Assembly (NCBI RefSeq): GCF_030161895.1
Contig: NZ_BSVB01000001.1
Location: forward strand, 1,240,001-1,304,000
Reading direction: 5' to 3'
Length of the DNA: 64,000 nucleotides
DNA from: Pseudolysinimonas kribbensis
GTDB lineage: Bacteria > Actinomycetota > Actinomycetes > Actinomycetales > Microbacteriaceae
Below the pieces are notes generated by a model, which was not told the origin of the DNA, ran no database searches, and was given only the letters and a program-made list of their open reading frames with translations. The translations under genes and the position numbers were made by a program. Below are positions 1-8,543 of the stretch, piece after piece (the first letter of the stretch is position 1; each line of letters opens with the position of its first letter).

Positions 1-458
1 TAGAGCGCCTTGCACGAGGTCGAGCCGAACCGCGAGACCTCGACGGTGTCGGCGGAGCCGCACCGCGGGCAGCGGGTGGCGAGGGTCAGCCGCACGGGAC
101 CGCCCGCGTGCCCGGCGCGACCGGAGGGCGGCGCGATGCCGAACTCGGCGAGCTTGCGGCGGCCGGCCTCGCTCATCCAGTCGGTGGTCCAGGCCGGGTG
201 CAGGACCGTGCGCACCTCGACGCGCCCAGCGCCGAACGCATGATGGAATGCACGGCCCAGGTCGTCGCGGATCGCGTCCATCGCCGGGCACCCCGAGTAG
301 GTCGGCGTGATCGTGACCCGTGCGACGCCGTCGGCGACCTCGACCGCGCGCAGGATGCCGAGGTCCTCGATCGTGAGCACCGGGATCTCGGGGTCGACGA
401 CCGTCGCGGCCAGGCGCCAGGCCGCCTCCCGGTCGAGCGTCGCGGTCACGGCGCTCAC
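1..458 (-). CDS. paaD: Phenylacetyl-CoA epoxidase subunit PaaD (partial, 3' end outside window)
   Basis: PaaD is the MIP18-like subunit thought to help load or mature the di-iron centre of the PaaABCDE ring epoxidase. The visible 152 residues begin at a GTG that overlaps the paaC stop (GTGA). They contain the DUF59/MIP18 segment DPEIPVLTIEDLGIL near residue 23, the TYSGCPAMD motif near residue 58, and a C-terminal Cys pair CPRCGS followed by TSCKAL, the usual zinc-type tail. The last residues and any paaE lie beyond the left edge. It is the fourth gene of a tightly coupled paaABCD operon, so its identity is firm from both sequence and context. Confidence 0.93.
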   Translation of the reverse strand, partial: MSAVTATLDREAAWRLAATVVDPEIPVLTIEDLGILRAVEVADGVARVTITPTYSGCPAMDAIRDDLGRAFHHAFGAGRVEVRTVLHPAWTTDWMSEAGRRKLAEFGIAPPSGRAGHAGGPVRLTLATRCPRCGSADTVEVSRFGSTSCKAL

Positions 459-1279
459 CAGGTCGCTCCCGGATGCGCACGGGCGAGCACCTGCAGCTCG
501 GCCAGCAGCAGGCCGAGGTGCTCGGTGTGGATGCCGTGCCGGCCGCCGCCGCGAGCCAGGTCGGGGTCGGGCAGCTCGATTCCGGTCTCGGCGGCGAGCG
601 CGCCCATCGCCTGATCGAACGGCGCCCGCAGCGTCGAGGGCCGCACGGCGACGCCCTCGAGCCGGTCGAGCAGCGGCTCGTCGCGGAACAGGTCGCCGAC
701 GTACGGCCAGACATGCTCGAGCGCGGTGAGCAGGCGGCGGCGGGAATCGTCGGTGCCGAGTGCGAGGCGGCGGAACCACTCCGTGCTGTGCTCGCGATGG
801 TAGGCGACCTCCTTGGCGGCCTTCGCGGCGATCGCGGCGAGGGTCGCATCGGAGGACTCCTGCAGCCGGTCGTAGAGCTCGACCTGGAAGACCGCGAACG
901 CCAGCTGCCGCACGAGGGTGTGCGCGTAGTCGCCGTTCGGCAGCTCGGCGAGCTGCGCGCAGCGGAACTCGCGCTCGTCCCGCCAGTACGCGAGGTCGTC
1001 CTCGGTGCGCCCGTCGGCGGTTCCGGCGTGGCTCAGCAGCGAGCGCGCGTGGCCGAGCAGATCGAGGGCGATGTTGGCCAGCGCCATGTCCTCCTCGAGC
1101 TCGGGGCCGCGCGAGATCCACCACCCCAGGCACTGCGCGAGCACGAGCGCGTCGTCGCCCAGCCAGAGCGCGTACTCGGCCGCATCGGCCGTCGCCGCCT
1201 CCTCGCCGCCTCCGACGATCTCGTCGGCGAGCGACAGGCGGTCGACGATCACCTCGCCGTGCGGGTCGGCCCGGGTCAC
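455..1279 (-). CDS. paaC: Phenylacetyl-CoA epoxidase structural subunit PaaC
   Basis: PaaC is the ferritin-like, metal-free partner of PaaA in the phenylacetyl-CoA 1,2-epoxidase. The 274-residue product has the family length and helix-rich make-up. Recognisable stretches are ALVLAQCLGWW near residue 46, DLLGHAR, KEVAYHREH near residue 137, and the C-terminal GGRHGIHTEHLG. It starts at GTG overlapping the end of paaB by four bases and ends overlapping the paaD start, so the subunits are translationally coupled. No frameshift is seen. Its expression should follow the PaaR-type operator in front of paaA. Confidence 0.95.
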   Translation of the reverse strand: MTRADPHGEVIVDRLSLADEIVGGGEEAATADAAEYALWLGDDALVLAQCLGWWISRGPELEEDMALANIALDLLGHARSLLSHAGTADGRTEDDLAYWRDEREFRCAQLAELPNGDYAHTLVRQLAFAVFQVELYDRLQESSDATLAAIAAKAAKEVAYHREHSTEWFRRLALGTDDSRRRLLTALEHVWPYVGDLFRDEPLLDRLEGVAVRPSTLRAPFDQAMGALAAETGIELPDPDLARGGGRHGIHTEHLGLLLAELQVLARAHPGATW

Positions 1280-1584
1280 AGGTGCGGCACCCCCTCCGAC
1301 TTCGTGTAGTAGACGGCGTGGCGGTAGTTCTTGCCCGCGGGGGATTCGAACCAGGCGCCCCGGGCATCCGGGTCGGAGGTCGTGATCGACTCGGCCGGCA
1401 CGACCCAGATCGACACGCCCTCGCCCCGGCGGGTGTAGAGGTCGCGGGCGTTCTGGATCGCCATGGTCGCGTCGGGCGCGTGCAGCGACCCGGCGTGCAC
1501 GTGCGAGAGTCCGCGGTTGGCCCGCACGAAGACCTCCCAGAGGGGCCAGATCTCGCGCGCGTCCGCGGCGCCGGGCGTCGTCAT
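1276..1584 (-). CDS. paaB: Phenylacetyl-CoA epoxidase subunit PaaB
   Basis: This 102-residue protein is the small PaaB subunit, which bridges PaaAC heterodimers in the epoxidase complex. The family hallmarks are [20 protein letters not shown] near the N-terminus, the LYTRRGEG and SIWVVPA segments in the middle, and the C-terminal [17 protein letters not shown]. The ATG overlaps the paaA stop as ATGA. A longer open frame continues upstream through paaA in another frame, but only this start gives the normal PaaB length and alignment. Confidence 0.95.
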   Translation of the reverse strand: MTTPGAADAREIWPLWEVFVRANRGLSHVHAGSLHAPDATMAIQNARDLYTRRGEGVSIWVVPAESITTSDPDARGAWFESPAGKNYRHAVYYTKSEGVPHL

Positions 1585-2567
1585 GCTGCCTGCTCCGCGG
1601 CGTCGGCCTGCTTGCGCGCGTAGGCCGCGGCGGCCTCCCGCACCCACGCGCCGTCCTCGAACGCGGCGCGGCGGTGCGCGAGACGCTGGGTGTTGCAGGG
1701 TCCGCGACCGCCGAGCACCTCCTGGAACTCGTGCCAGTCGAGCTCGCCGTACGCCCAGTGCCCGGTCGCCTCGTCGAAGCGCAGGTCCGGGTCGGGCAGC
1801 GTCACACCGAGCGCCTCGGCCTGCGGCACGAGCATGTCGACGAATCGCTGACGCAGGTCGTCGTTGCTGAAGCGCTTGATGTTCCAGGCCATCGACTGCT
1901 GGGAGTTGACGCTCTCCTCGTCGGGCGGTCCGAACATCATGAGACTGGGTGCGTACCAGCGGTCGACGGCATCCTGCGCCATCGCGCGCTGCGCCGGAGT
2001 GCCGTGCATGAGCTCGAGCAGAATCTCGAAACCCTGCCGCTGATGGAACGACTCCTCCTTGCAGATGCGCACCATCGCGCGGGCGTACGGGCCGTAGCTC
2101 GCGCGGCACAGCGGCACCTGGTTGCAGATCGCTGCCCCGTCGACGAGCCAGCCGATCGCGCCCATGTCGGCCCAGCCGAGGGTCGGGTAGTTGAAGATCG
2201 ACGAGTAGCGCGCCCGGCCGTCGACGAGCGCCTGGAACATCTCGTCGCGCGGGGTGCCGAGCGTCTGCGCGGCGGAGTAGAGGTAGAGGCCGTGACCGGC
2301 CTCGTCCTGCACCTTGGCCATGAGGATCGCCTTGCGCTTGAGGCTCGGTGCGCGGCTGATCCAGTTGGCCTCCGGCTGCATGCCGATGATCTCGGAGTGC
2401 GCGTGCTGGGAGATCTGGCGCACCAGGTTCTTGCGGTACGCCGCGGGCATCCAGTCGCGCGGTTCGATCCGGGAGTCGGCGGCGATCAGTTCGTCGAAGC
2501 GGGCGCGGCCGTCGGGGTCGTCGTCGATCTCGGTCGTCGGCACCTGTGCCGTCGGGCTCTGCGCCAT
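1581..2567 (-). CDS. paaA: Phenylacetyl-CoA epoxidase catalytic subunit PaaA
   Basis: PaaA is the di-iron catalytic subunit that converts phenylacetyl-CoA to the ring 1,2-epoxide using O2. The 328-residue product shows both iron-ligand motifs: DEAGHG at about residues 88-93 and EESFHQRQG at about 171-179. The ATG chosen at 2567 has an AAAGGAG ribosome site six bases upstream. An upstream in-frame start would extend the protein by ten residues into the operator. It is the first gene of paaABCD. Its promoter has a TATACT -10 on this strand at 2600-2605, directly followed by a PaaR-like operator. Confidence 0.96.
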   Translation of the reverse strand: MAQSPTAQVPTTEIDDDPDGRARFDELIAADSRIEPRDWMPAAYRKNLVRQISQHAHSEIIGMQPEANWISRAPSLKRKAILMAKVQDEAGHGLYLYSAAQTLGTPRDEMFQALVDGRARYSSIFNYPTLGWADMGAIGWLVDGAAICNQVPLCRASYGPYARAMVRICKEESFHQRQGFEILLELMHGTPAQRAMAQDAVDRWYAPSLMMFGPPDEESVNSQQSMAWNIKRFSNDDLRQRFVDMLVPQAEALGVTLPDPDLRFDEATGHWAYGELDWHEFQEVLGGRGPCNTQRLAHRRAAFEDGAWVREAAAAYARKQADAAEQAA

Positions 2568-2580
2568 CACGATCTCCTTT

Positions 2581-2602
2581 ACTGACCGGACGTTCACTTA
2601 GT
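2581..2602. promoter_or_regulatory. PaaR-like operator in the paaA promoter
   Basis: A 22-base imperfect palindrome reads ACTGACCG at its left end and CTTAGT at its right, with CG at the centre. It resembles the ACTnACCG...CGGTnAGT type of site reported for actinobacterial PaaR repressors (recalled from the literature, not searched). It lies just downstream of a TATACT -10 element at 2600-2605 (minus strand), so it would cover the start of paaA transcription. The paaR gene begins 80 bases to the right in the opposite direction. A related copy lies at 8196-8217. Confidence 0.65.
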
Positions 2603-2681
2603 ATAGGAGCGCGGCGCGCGGCGCGGTACCCCGCTCGCGCCACACTGGTCACGCGGAGTCCTGACAAGGGAGAGGGAGCAC

Positions 2682-3296
2682 ATGGCGGCGAGCGCGGTCC
2701 GGATGCCGGAGACGCCCGCGCGCCGGGGTCGCCCCGGGTACGACCTCGCCGGCATCCTGCGCGGAGCCGTCGCCGAGTTCACGGAGCACGGCTACGACGC
2801 GACGTCGATCGCTCTCATCGCGAAGCGCCTCGGCCTGTCGAAGGCGGCCATCTACCACCACGTCGGGTCGAAGGAGGAGCTGCTGCGGCTTGCGCTCGAC
2901 CAGGCCCTCGGGGCGCTCGAGGGCGTGCTCACGGAGCCGGGTGCGCGGGACGGCGCGGCCGCCGACCGGCTCACCCACGTGCTGCGCGGCGCCGTGCGCG
3001 TGCTCGTCGCCGAACTGCCCAGCGTCACGCTGCTGCTGCGGTTGCGCGGCAACACCGAGGTGGAGCGGGCGGCGCTCGCCCGGCGGCGGCGATTCGACCG
3101 CGCCGTCACGGAGCTGATGGATGCGGCCCGCGACGAGGGCACGCTGCGCGACGACATCGACCCGCGGGTGGCCGAGCGGCTGCTGTTCGGCATGATCAAC
3201 TCGATCGTCGAGTGGTACCGCCCCGGCGGACCGGAGGATGTCGAGGCGCTCGCCGACGACGTGCTGCGGCTCGCGCTCGAGGGCCTCCGCCGCTAG
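2682..3296 (+). CDS. paaR: TetR-family repressor of phenylacetate genes (PaaR-like)
   Basis: This 204-residue TetR-family regulator has an N-terminal helix-turn-helix, TSIALIAKRLGLSKAAIYHH at about residues 41-60, and a helical ligand domain ending in a C-terminal TetR-type region (LLFGMINSIVEWYRPGG). The ATG follows a GGGAGAGGGAG ribosome site. It is divergent from paaABCD and convergent with paaZ, and similar operators lie in front of both paa operons. In known systems PaaR releases DNA on binding phenylacetyl-CoA; that role is inferred here from position. The HTH family assignment is certain, the ligand is not. Confidence 0.85.
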   Translation: MAASAVRMPETPARRGRPGYDLAGILRGAVAEFTEHGYDATSIALIAKRLGLSKAAIYHHVGSKEELLRLALDQALGALEGVLTEPGARDGAAADRLTHVLRGAVRVLVAELPSVTLLLRLRGNTEVERAALARRRRFDRAVTELMDAARDEGTLRDDIDPRVAERLLFGMINSIVEWYRPGGPEDVEALADDVLRLALEGLRR

Positions 3297-3308
3297 CCCC
3301 CGCGCAAC

Positions 3309-3358
3309 TTGCCAAAAACGCCCAGTGCGCCGGTGGGCGCACTGGGCGTTTTTGGCAA
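3309..3358. terminator. Bidirectional terminator between paaR and paaZ
   Basis: Two 23-base arms (3309-3331 and 3336-3358) are perfect reverse complements separated by a four-base GGTG loop. The stem is GC-rich in its centre and carries AAAAA/TTTTT near its base, so the RNA from either strand ends in a U-run followed by GGCAA. It sits exactly between the convergent ends of paaR and paaZ, which fits a shared terminator. The length and perfection of the stem are unusual, so it could also be a member of a dispersed palindromic repeat. Confidence 0.8.
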
Positions 3359-3364
3359 AGTCGG

Positions 3365-5407
3365 CTACGCCGTCACGGGCTGCTTCGCGACGAGGGTGAG
3401 CACGTCGTAGGTCGCGACGACCTCGTCGCGCTGGTTGCGGAGCACGGCATCCCAGCGCACCTCGCCGTAGTCGTCGGTCTCGCGCGGGGTGATCTGCTTC
3501 GCGGTCAGCTCCACCCGGATCGCGTCGCCCGGCGACACCGGGGTCACGAACCGCAGGTTCTCCAGCCCCGAGTTCGCGAGCACCGGACCGGGCTCCGGGT
3601 CGACGAACAGTCCCGCCGCCCACGAGACGAGCAGGTACCCGTGCGCCACCCGCCCCGGGAAGAACGGGTTCGCGGCGGCGGCCTCCTCGTCCATGTGCGC
3701 GTAGAAGGTGTCGCCGGTGAAGGCGGCGAACGTCTCGATATCGTCGAGGCTCACCGTGCGCGAGCCCGACGCGACCCGGTCGCCGAGGCGCAGCTCGGCG
3801 AGGCTCTTGCGGAACGGGTGCCGCCCGGCGTCGGTTGGCGCCCCCGGATGCCACACCCCGGTCAGCGCCGTGAGCATCGTGGGCGAGCCCTGGATCGCCG
3901 TGCGCTGCATGTGGTGCAGCACCGCCCGGATGCCGCCGAGCTCCTCGCCTCCGCCCGCGCGTCCGGGTCCGCCGTGCACGAGATGCGGCACGGGCGAGCC
4001 GTGGCCCGTCGACGTGCGGGCGTCGTCGCGGTCGAGCACGAGCAGCCGGCCGTTGTAGGGCGCGATGGCGGCCGCGAGCGCCACGGCGACCGCCGGGTCG
4101 TGCGTCGCGAGGCTCGTCACGAGTGAGCCGCCGCCGCGGGCGACCAGGCGGGCGGCGTCGGCGAGCCCGTCGTAGCCGAGCACGCTCGCCACCGGTCCGA
4201 ACGCCTCGACGTCGTGCGCCGCGGACGCGTCGGGGTCGTCGAAGGTCAGCACGATCGGGGCGAGGAACGCCCCCTCCGCCCGCGCACCCACCGGATCGCC
4301 GACATCGCCGATCGCGATCCGGCCGCCGGCCGCCTGCAGCGCCGCCACCTGGCGGCGCACCTCGTCGCGCTGGGCGAGCGAGGCGAGCGGTCCCAGCGTG
4401 ACGCCCTCGGTGCGCGGATCGCCGAGCACCACGCGCGCGTCGAGCCGGGCGCGCACGGCCTCGACCACGGCATCCACCCGGTCGATCGGCACGATCGCGC
4501 GCCGGATCGCCGTGCACTTCTGCCCCGCCTTGGCCGTCAGCTCGGTGACGAGCTGCGCGACGTAGGCGTCGAACTCGGGCGTGCCGGCGACGGCGTCGGG
4601 CCCCAGCACGGACGCGTTCAGCGAGTCGGTCTCCGACGTGAAGCGCACGCCGCCGGTCTGCACCGCGTCGTGGGACCGCAGGCGGTCCGCCGTGCTCGCC
4701 GACCCGGTGAACGCGACGAGGTCGCCGAGCCGCAGGTGCTCGAACAGCTCCGGCACGGCGCCGGAGACCAGCGAGAGCGTGCCCGCCGGCAGCAGGCCCG
4801 AGTCGACGAGGATCCGCACCCAGCCCTCCGTGAGGTACGCGGTCGGCGTCGCCGGCTTCACGAGCGTCGGCACCCCGGCCAGGAACGCCGGCGCGAACTT
4901 CTCCAGCGGCCCCCACACCGGGAAGTTGAACGCGTTGATCTGCACCGCGACACCGGGCAGGCGCGTGTAGACGTGCTGCCCGAGGAAGGACCCGTCGGCC
5001 GAGAGCGCCTCGGGCGGTCCGTCGACGTAGACCGTCGCGTTCGGCAGCTCGCGCCGCCCCTTCGACCCGTAGGTGAAGAGCACGCCGATGCCGCCGTCGA
5101 CATCGATCGCCGCGTCGCGCCGGGTGGCCCCGGTGCGTGCCGACAGCTCGTACAGTTCCTCCTTGCGCTCGGTGAGGGCGAGCGCGAACTGCTTGAGCAG
5201 CAGTGCGCGCTGGTGGAAGGTCAGGGCGCCGAGCGATGCCTGACCGATGGTGCGGGCGTGCTCGAGGACGGCGGCGAGGTCCAGCCCACGGGTGCTGATC
5301 GAGGTGACGAGCTCGCCGGTGGAGGCGTCGCGCACCGGCGTGGCGTCGGCCTCGTCGGCGGGCATCCACCAGGCGTCCTCGACGTAGCTGGGCAGGATCG
5401 TGGTCAT
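3365..5407 (-). CDS. paaZ: Bifunctional oxepin-CoA hydrolase / 3-oxo-5,6-dehydrosuberyl-CoA semialdehyde dehydrogenase PaaZ
   Basis: PaaZ opens the oxepin-CoA ring and oxidises the resulting aldehyde. The 680-residue protein matches the usual length. The N-terminal aldehyde dehydrogenase part (to about residue 520) has the catalytic Glu in FTSETDSLN (E259) and the catalytic Cys in AGQKCTAIRR (C298). A linker then leads to a C-terminal MaoC-like hydratase with FAAFTGDTFYAHMDEE and PGRVAHGYL. It is the last gene of the thiolase-hydratase-PaaH-PaaZ operon, overlapping paaH by ATGA and ending at the 3309-3358 terminator. Intact frame throughout. Confidence 0.95.
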   Translation of the reverse strand: MTTILPSYVEDAWWMPADEADATPVRDASTGELVTSISTRGLDLAAVLEHARTIGQASLGALTFHQRALLLKQFALALTERKEELYELSARTGATRRDAAIDVDGGIGVLFTYGSKGRRELPNATVYVDGPPEALSADGSFLGQHVYTRLPGVAVQINAFNFPVWGPLEKFAPAFLAGVPTLVKPATPTAYLTEGWVRILVDSGLLPAGTLSLVSGAVPELFEHLRLGDLVAFTGSASTADRLRSHDAVQTGGVRFTSETDSLNASVLGPDAVAGTPEFDAYVAQLVTELTAKAGQKCTAIRRAIVPIDRVDAVVEAVRARLDARVVLGDPRTEGVTLGPLASLAQRDEVRRQVAALQAAGGRIAIGDVGDPVGARAEGAFLAPIVLTFDDPDASAAHDVEAFGPVASVLGYDGLADAARLVARGGGSLVTSLATHDPAVAVALAAAIAPYNGRLLVLDRDDARTSTGHGSPVPHLVHGGPGRAGGGEELGGIRAVLHHMQRTAIQGSPTMLTALTGVWHPGAPTDAGRHPFRKSLAELRLGDRVASGSRTVSLDDIETFAAFTGDTFYAHMDEEAAAANPFFPGRVAHGYLLVSWAAGLFVDPEPGPVLANSGLENLRFVTPVSPGDAIRVELTAKQITPRETDDYGEVRWDAVLRNQRDEVVATYDVLTLVAKQPVTA

Positions 5408-6270
5408 CGGGCGCCTTTCTCGGGATCGGGCCAGTCGAAGAACCCGGCACCGGACTTGCGGCCGAGCCGGCCCTCGGCGACCATGCGTCGCAGCAGCGCG
5501 GGCGGCTCGAACCGGTCGCCGAGCTCCGCGGCGAGATGCTCGGCGATGTCGAGCCGCACGTCGAGCCCGACGATGTCGGTCGTGCGCAGCGGGCCGGTCT
5601 GGTGGCGGTAGCCGAGCGTCATCGCGGCGTCGATGTCGTCGGCGCTCGCGACGCCGGCCTCGAGCATCCGGATCGCCTCCAGCGCGAGCGCGACGCCGAG
5701 GCGCGACGACGCGAAGCCGGGCGCGTCGGCGACCGTCACGGGGGCCTTGCCGAGCTCGCGCACCCAGGACTGCGCCGCGGCGACGATCGACGGCTCGGTC
5801 GCGGCGCCGCGCACCACCTCGACGAGCGACGACGCCGGCACCGGGTTGAAGAAGTGCAGGCCGAGGAAGCGCTGTGGACGGCGAAGGCCGGTGGCGAGGC
5901 CGTCGATCGACAGCGAGGAGGTGTTGGAGGCGAGCACGGCATCCGGGGCGAGCAGCGCCTCGACGCCGCCGAGGGCCTCCGCCTTGAGCTCGGGCAGCTC
6001 GGGCACCGCCTCGATGACGAGCTCGCGGTCGGCGAGCGCGCGCCGGTCGGCGACGACCTCGAGCGCGCCGAGCAGCTCGTCGCGCGGGCGCGAGGCTCCG
6101 TGGCGCTCGAGGCTGCGATCGACCGAGACCCGGATGCCGTCCCGCGCGCGGTCGAGCACCTCCGGCCGGTCGACCACCACGACCTGCGCCCCCGCGAGGA
6201 GGAACGCGTGGGCGATGCCGCCGCCCATCCGGCCGCCGCCGAGCACGCCGACGCGCGCGGGCACGCTCAC
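5404..6270 (-). CDS. paaH: 3-hydroxyacyl-CoA dehydrogenase, PaaH type
   Basis: This 288-residue NAD-dependent dehydrogenase should oxidise 3-hydroxyadipyl-CoA to 3-oxoadipyl-CoA in the lower phenylacetate pathway. The Rossmann motif GVLGGGRMGGGIAHAF is at the N-terminus. The SNTSSLSI segment and the catalytic His of GLHFFNPVP are in the middle, and the C-terminal domain carries DAPGFASSRLGVALALEA. The GTG start overlaps the upstream hydratase stop (GTGA) and the stop overlaps paaZ (ATGA). Sequence alone cannot separate PaaH from a general 3-hydroxybutyryl-CoA dehydrogenase; the operon decides it. Confidence 0.9.
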   Translation of the reverse strand: MSVPARVGVLGGGRMGGGIAHAFLLAGAQVVVVDRPEVLDRARDGIRVSVDRSLERHGASRPRDELLGALEVVADRRALADRELVIEAVPELPELKAEALGGVEALLAPDAVLASNTSSLSIDGLATGLRRPQRFLGLHFFNPVPASSLVEVVRGAATEPSIVAAAQSWVRELGKAPVTVADAPGFASSRLGVALALEAIRMLEAGVASADDIDAAMTLGYRHQTGPLRTTDIVGLDVRLDIAEHLAAELGDRFEPPALLRRMVAEGRLGRKSGAGFFDWPDPEKGAR

Positions 6271-7003
6271 GGCCGGCTCCGCCGCTGCAGGAACTCGGTC
6301 ATGCGCCGCCGCTTCTCCGGCGACTCGAAGAGCACCGCCTGGGCCTCCTCGTCGACCCCGGGATGCTCCTCGCGCGGGGCGGCGAGCACCGACTTGGTCA
6401 TCCGCGTCGCGAGCGGGTCGTTGCGCCCGATGCGGTCGGCGAGCTCGTGCGCCGTCGCGATGAGCTCCGCCGACGGGACGACCCGGCTGACCAGGCCGGC
6501 GGCGAGCGCCTCGGCCGCGTCCAGGATGCGGCCGGTGAGCAACAGCTCGGTCGCGAGCGATCGGCCCACGATCTCGGGCAGGCGCCACATCGCGCCGGCC
6601 GCGGCGATGATGCCCAGCCCGGTCTCGGGGTTGCCGATGCGCAGGCCCTCGCCGGCGATCCGGATGTCGGCGGCGTAGGCGAGCTCGGCTCCCCGCCCAG
6701 CGTCCAGCCGTCGATCGCGGCGATCACCGGCATCGGCAGGCGCGCGATCCGGTCGAAGATCCGCGCGTTGATGCCGGCGAGCGCATCGGCGGCCCTCCGC
6801 TCACGCAGCTCGGCGATGTCGGCGCCGGAGGCGAATGCCGCGGTCGATCCGGCGAGGATCAGGATGCGCGGATCCGTCTCGAGCTCCGCGCAGACGGCGT
6901 GCAGCTCGTCGACCATCGCGCGGGAGATCGCGTTGCGCACGTCGGGGCGGTCGAGCACGACCTCGACGCGATCGGCGGCCGCGGTGATCCGGACCTCGCT
7001 CAC
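6267..7003 (-). CDS. paaF: Enoyl-CoA hydratase of phenylacetate pathway (frame break)
   Basis: Crotonase-fold protein of about 245 residues, expected to hydrate 2,3-dehydroadipyl-CoA. The oxyanion-hole segment FASGADIAEL is in the first part. Both catalytic glutamates of a true hydratase appear once the frame is repaired: GGGAELAYAADIRIA and NPETGLGI. The frame breaks near 6700 in a four-G run (CCCC on the plus strand) inside the GGG-AEL motif, and one extra base restores a continuous protein whose length becomes divisible by three. I therefore read it as one gene and suspect a consensus error. An isomerase (PaaG) role is possible but less likely. Confidence 0.75.
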
Positions 7004-8181
7004 GCCCGCTCCAGGATCAGGGACTGCCCCTGGCCGACGCCGACGCACATGGTGGCGAGACCGTACCGCGCGTCCTCGCGCTCCAGGCGGCCGAGGAGCG
7101 TCACGACGATCCGCGAGCCGCTGGAGCCGAGCGGATGGCCGAGGGCGATGGCGCCGCCGTCGGCGTTGACGAGCTCCTCGTCGAGGCCGAGCCGCCGGAT
7201 CGAGGCGAGCGACTGCGTGGCGAACGCCTCGTTGAGCTCGATCGCGCCGAGGTCGCCCACCGTGAGCCCAGCGCGGGCGAGCGCCTTCTGCGTGGCGGGG
7301 ACCGGCCCGAGGCCCATGATCTCGGGGGCGATCCCGGCCGCCGCCGAGCCGACGACCCGCGCCCTCGGCCGCAGCCCGTACCGCTCGACGGCCGCGCCGC
7401 TCGCGACGACGATCGCGGAGGCGCCGTCATTCAGCCCGCTCGAGTTGCCGGCCGTCACGACGCGGCCGCCCCGTACCACCGGGCGCAGCGCCGCGAGTCT
7501 CTCGAGGCTCGTATCGCGGCGCGGTCCCTCGTCGACCGCGACGACCCCGGTCGCGGTCTCGACGTCGACGATCTCGGCGGTGAAGCGCCCGGCCTCCATC
7601 GCGGCGACCGCGCGCCGGTGCGAGCGCAGGGCGAACGCGTCGGCCTCGTCGCGGCGGATGCCGTCGAGCCGCGCCACCTCCTCCGCGGTCTCGGTCATCG
7701 AATACGTCGCTTTGTCGCGGGCGAGCAGTCGCGGGTTGGCGAACCGCCATCCGATCGACGTGTCGAAGGACTCCCCGGCCCGCCCCACGGCTTCGCCGGC
7801 TTGGCCTGCACCCACGGGGCGCGCGTCATCGACTCGACGCCGCCGGCGATCACGACGTCGGCGTCGCCCGCGCGGATCGCCTGCGCGGCCTGCACGATCG
7901 CCGTCATCCCCGAGGCGCACAGCCGGTTGACCGTGTACGCGGGCACCGCATCGGGCAGGCCGGCGAGCAGCACGCTCATCCGGGCGACGTTGCGGTTGTC
8001 CTCCCCGCCTGGTTCGCGGCGCCGAGCACCACCTCGTCGATCGCGGCCGGATCGACGCCCGCCCGTCGCACGGCCTCGCCGACGACGAGCGCGGCCAGGT
8101 CGTCGGGCCGCACGCCCGCAAGCGCGCCGCCGTGGCGGCCGACGGGGTCCGCACGCCGCCCACCAGGAATGCGTCGGCCAC
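7000..8181 (-). CDS. paaJ: 3-oxoadipyl-CoA/acetyl-CoA thiolase (three frame breaks)
   Basis: Thiolase that would cleave 3-oxoadipyl-CoA to succinyl-CoA and acetyl-CoA. It is the first gene of the lower phenylacetate operon, with GTG start and GGAGG ribosome site. Catalytic motifs survive on different frames: NRLCASGM (nucleophilic Cys near residue 90), [20 protein letters not shown] and CVGVGQGQS near the C-terminus. The frame shifts near 8144-8147, 8003-8006 and 7773-7776, each at a four-base G/C run where one added base restores the family sequence. With three bases added the gene is 395 codons, the normal thiolase length. Decay would not keep every motif, so error is the simpler reading. 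Confidence 0.8.
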   Translation of the reverse strand: MADAFLVGGVRTPSAATAARLRACGPTTWPRSSSARPCDGRASIRPRSTRWCSAPRTRRGGQPQRRPDERAARRPARCGARVHGQPAVRLGDDGDRAGRAGDPRGRRRRRDRRRRRVDDARPVGAGQAGEAVGRAGESFDTSIGWRFANPRLLARDKATYSMTETAEEVARLDGIRRDEADAFALRSHRRAVAAMEAGRFTAEIVDVETATGVVAVDEGPRRDTSLERLAALRPVVRGGRVVTAGNSSGLNDGASAIVVASGAAVERYGLRPRARVVGSAAAGIAPEIMGLGPVPATQKALARAGLTVGDLGAIELNEAFATQSLASIRRLGLDEELVNADGGAIALGHPLGSSGSRIVVTLLGRLEREDARYGLATMCVGVGQGQSLILERA

Positions 8182-8195
8182 GCTGCCTCCGATTT

Positions 8196-8217
8196 ACTGA
8201 CCTGCCGTTCGGTTATG
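8196..8217. promoter_or_regulatory. PaaR-like operator before the thiolase operon
   Basis: This 22-base site begins ACTGACC, has CCGTTCGG across its right half and ends GGTTATG. It matches the operator at 2581-2602 at most positions. It lies 15 bases upstream of the thiolase GTG, next to the ribosome site, where a bound repressor would block the operon. The right half keeps the CGGT element better than the paaA copy, while the left half has a T in place of G after ACC. Confidence 0.55.
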
Positions 8218-8327
8218 ATTTCACACCGGATCGGGGGCGTCAACGTCCGTGCCCGGGCGACGGATTGCCGTCCGGCTCGAGCGGCGACCGCCGCATCCGG
8301 TCGATGGCAGGGCCTCGGTCGTGCCGA

Positions 8328-8498
8328 TCATGCCTTGGTGCGTCGGCGGACGGCGGCTCGCCGGATCAGGCCGATGACGAGGGTCGCGACGAACAGGATC
8401 ACGCCGATGATCGCCAGCCACAGAAGACCCTTGATGGCGAAGCCGACCACCGACAGGATCGCCCAGAGCACCAGCAGCACGATGACCAGGATCAGCAT
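8328..8498 (-). CDS. Small hydrophobic membrane protein (56 aa)
   Basis: A 56-codon frame encodes a protein with two closely spaced hydrophobic segments (start MLILVIVLLVLW; second around IIGVILFVATLVIG) and a basic tail RRAAVRRRTKA that would face the cytoplasm. Such one- or two-helix basic-tailed proteins are common in actinobacteria; I know no function for it. No strong ribosome site is seen. It lies alone between the paa region and the glycosyltransferase operon, with little other coding potential at this spot. Confidence 0.55.
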   Translation of the reverse strand: MLILVIVLLVLWAILSVVGFAIKGLLWLAIIGVILFVATLVIGLIRRAAVRRRTKA

Positions 8499-8543
8499 CC
8501 ATTGACGGTAGGCGCAGGACGGAACGCGATCCGCATCGCACAG

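Noticed and set aside
2546..5611. Long plus-strand frames opposite paaZ and paaH
   Set aside because: Arginine- and alanine-rich antisense frames produced by G/C third positions; the minus strand holds full-length PaaZ and PaaH with catalytic motifs.
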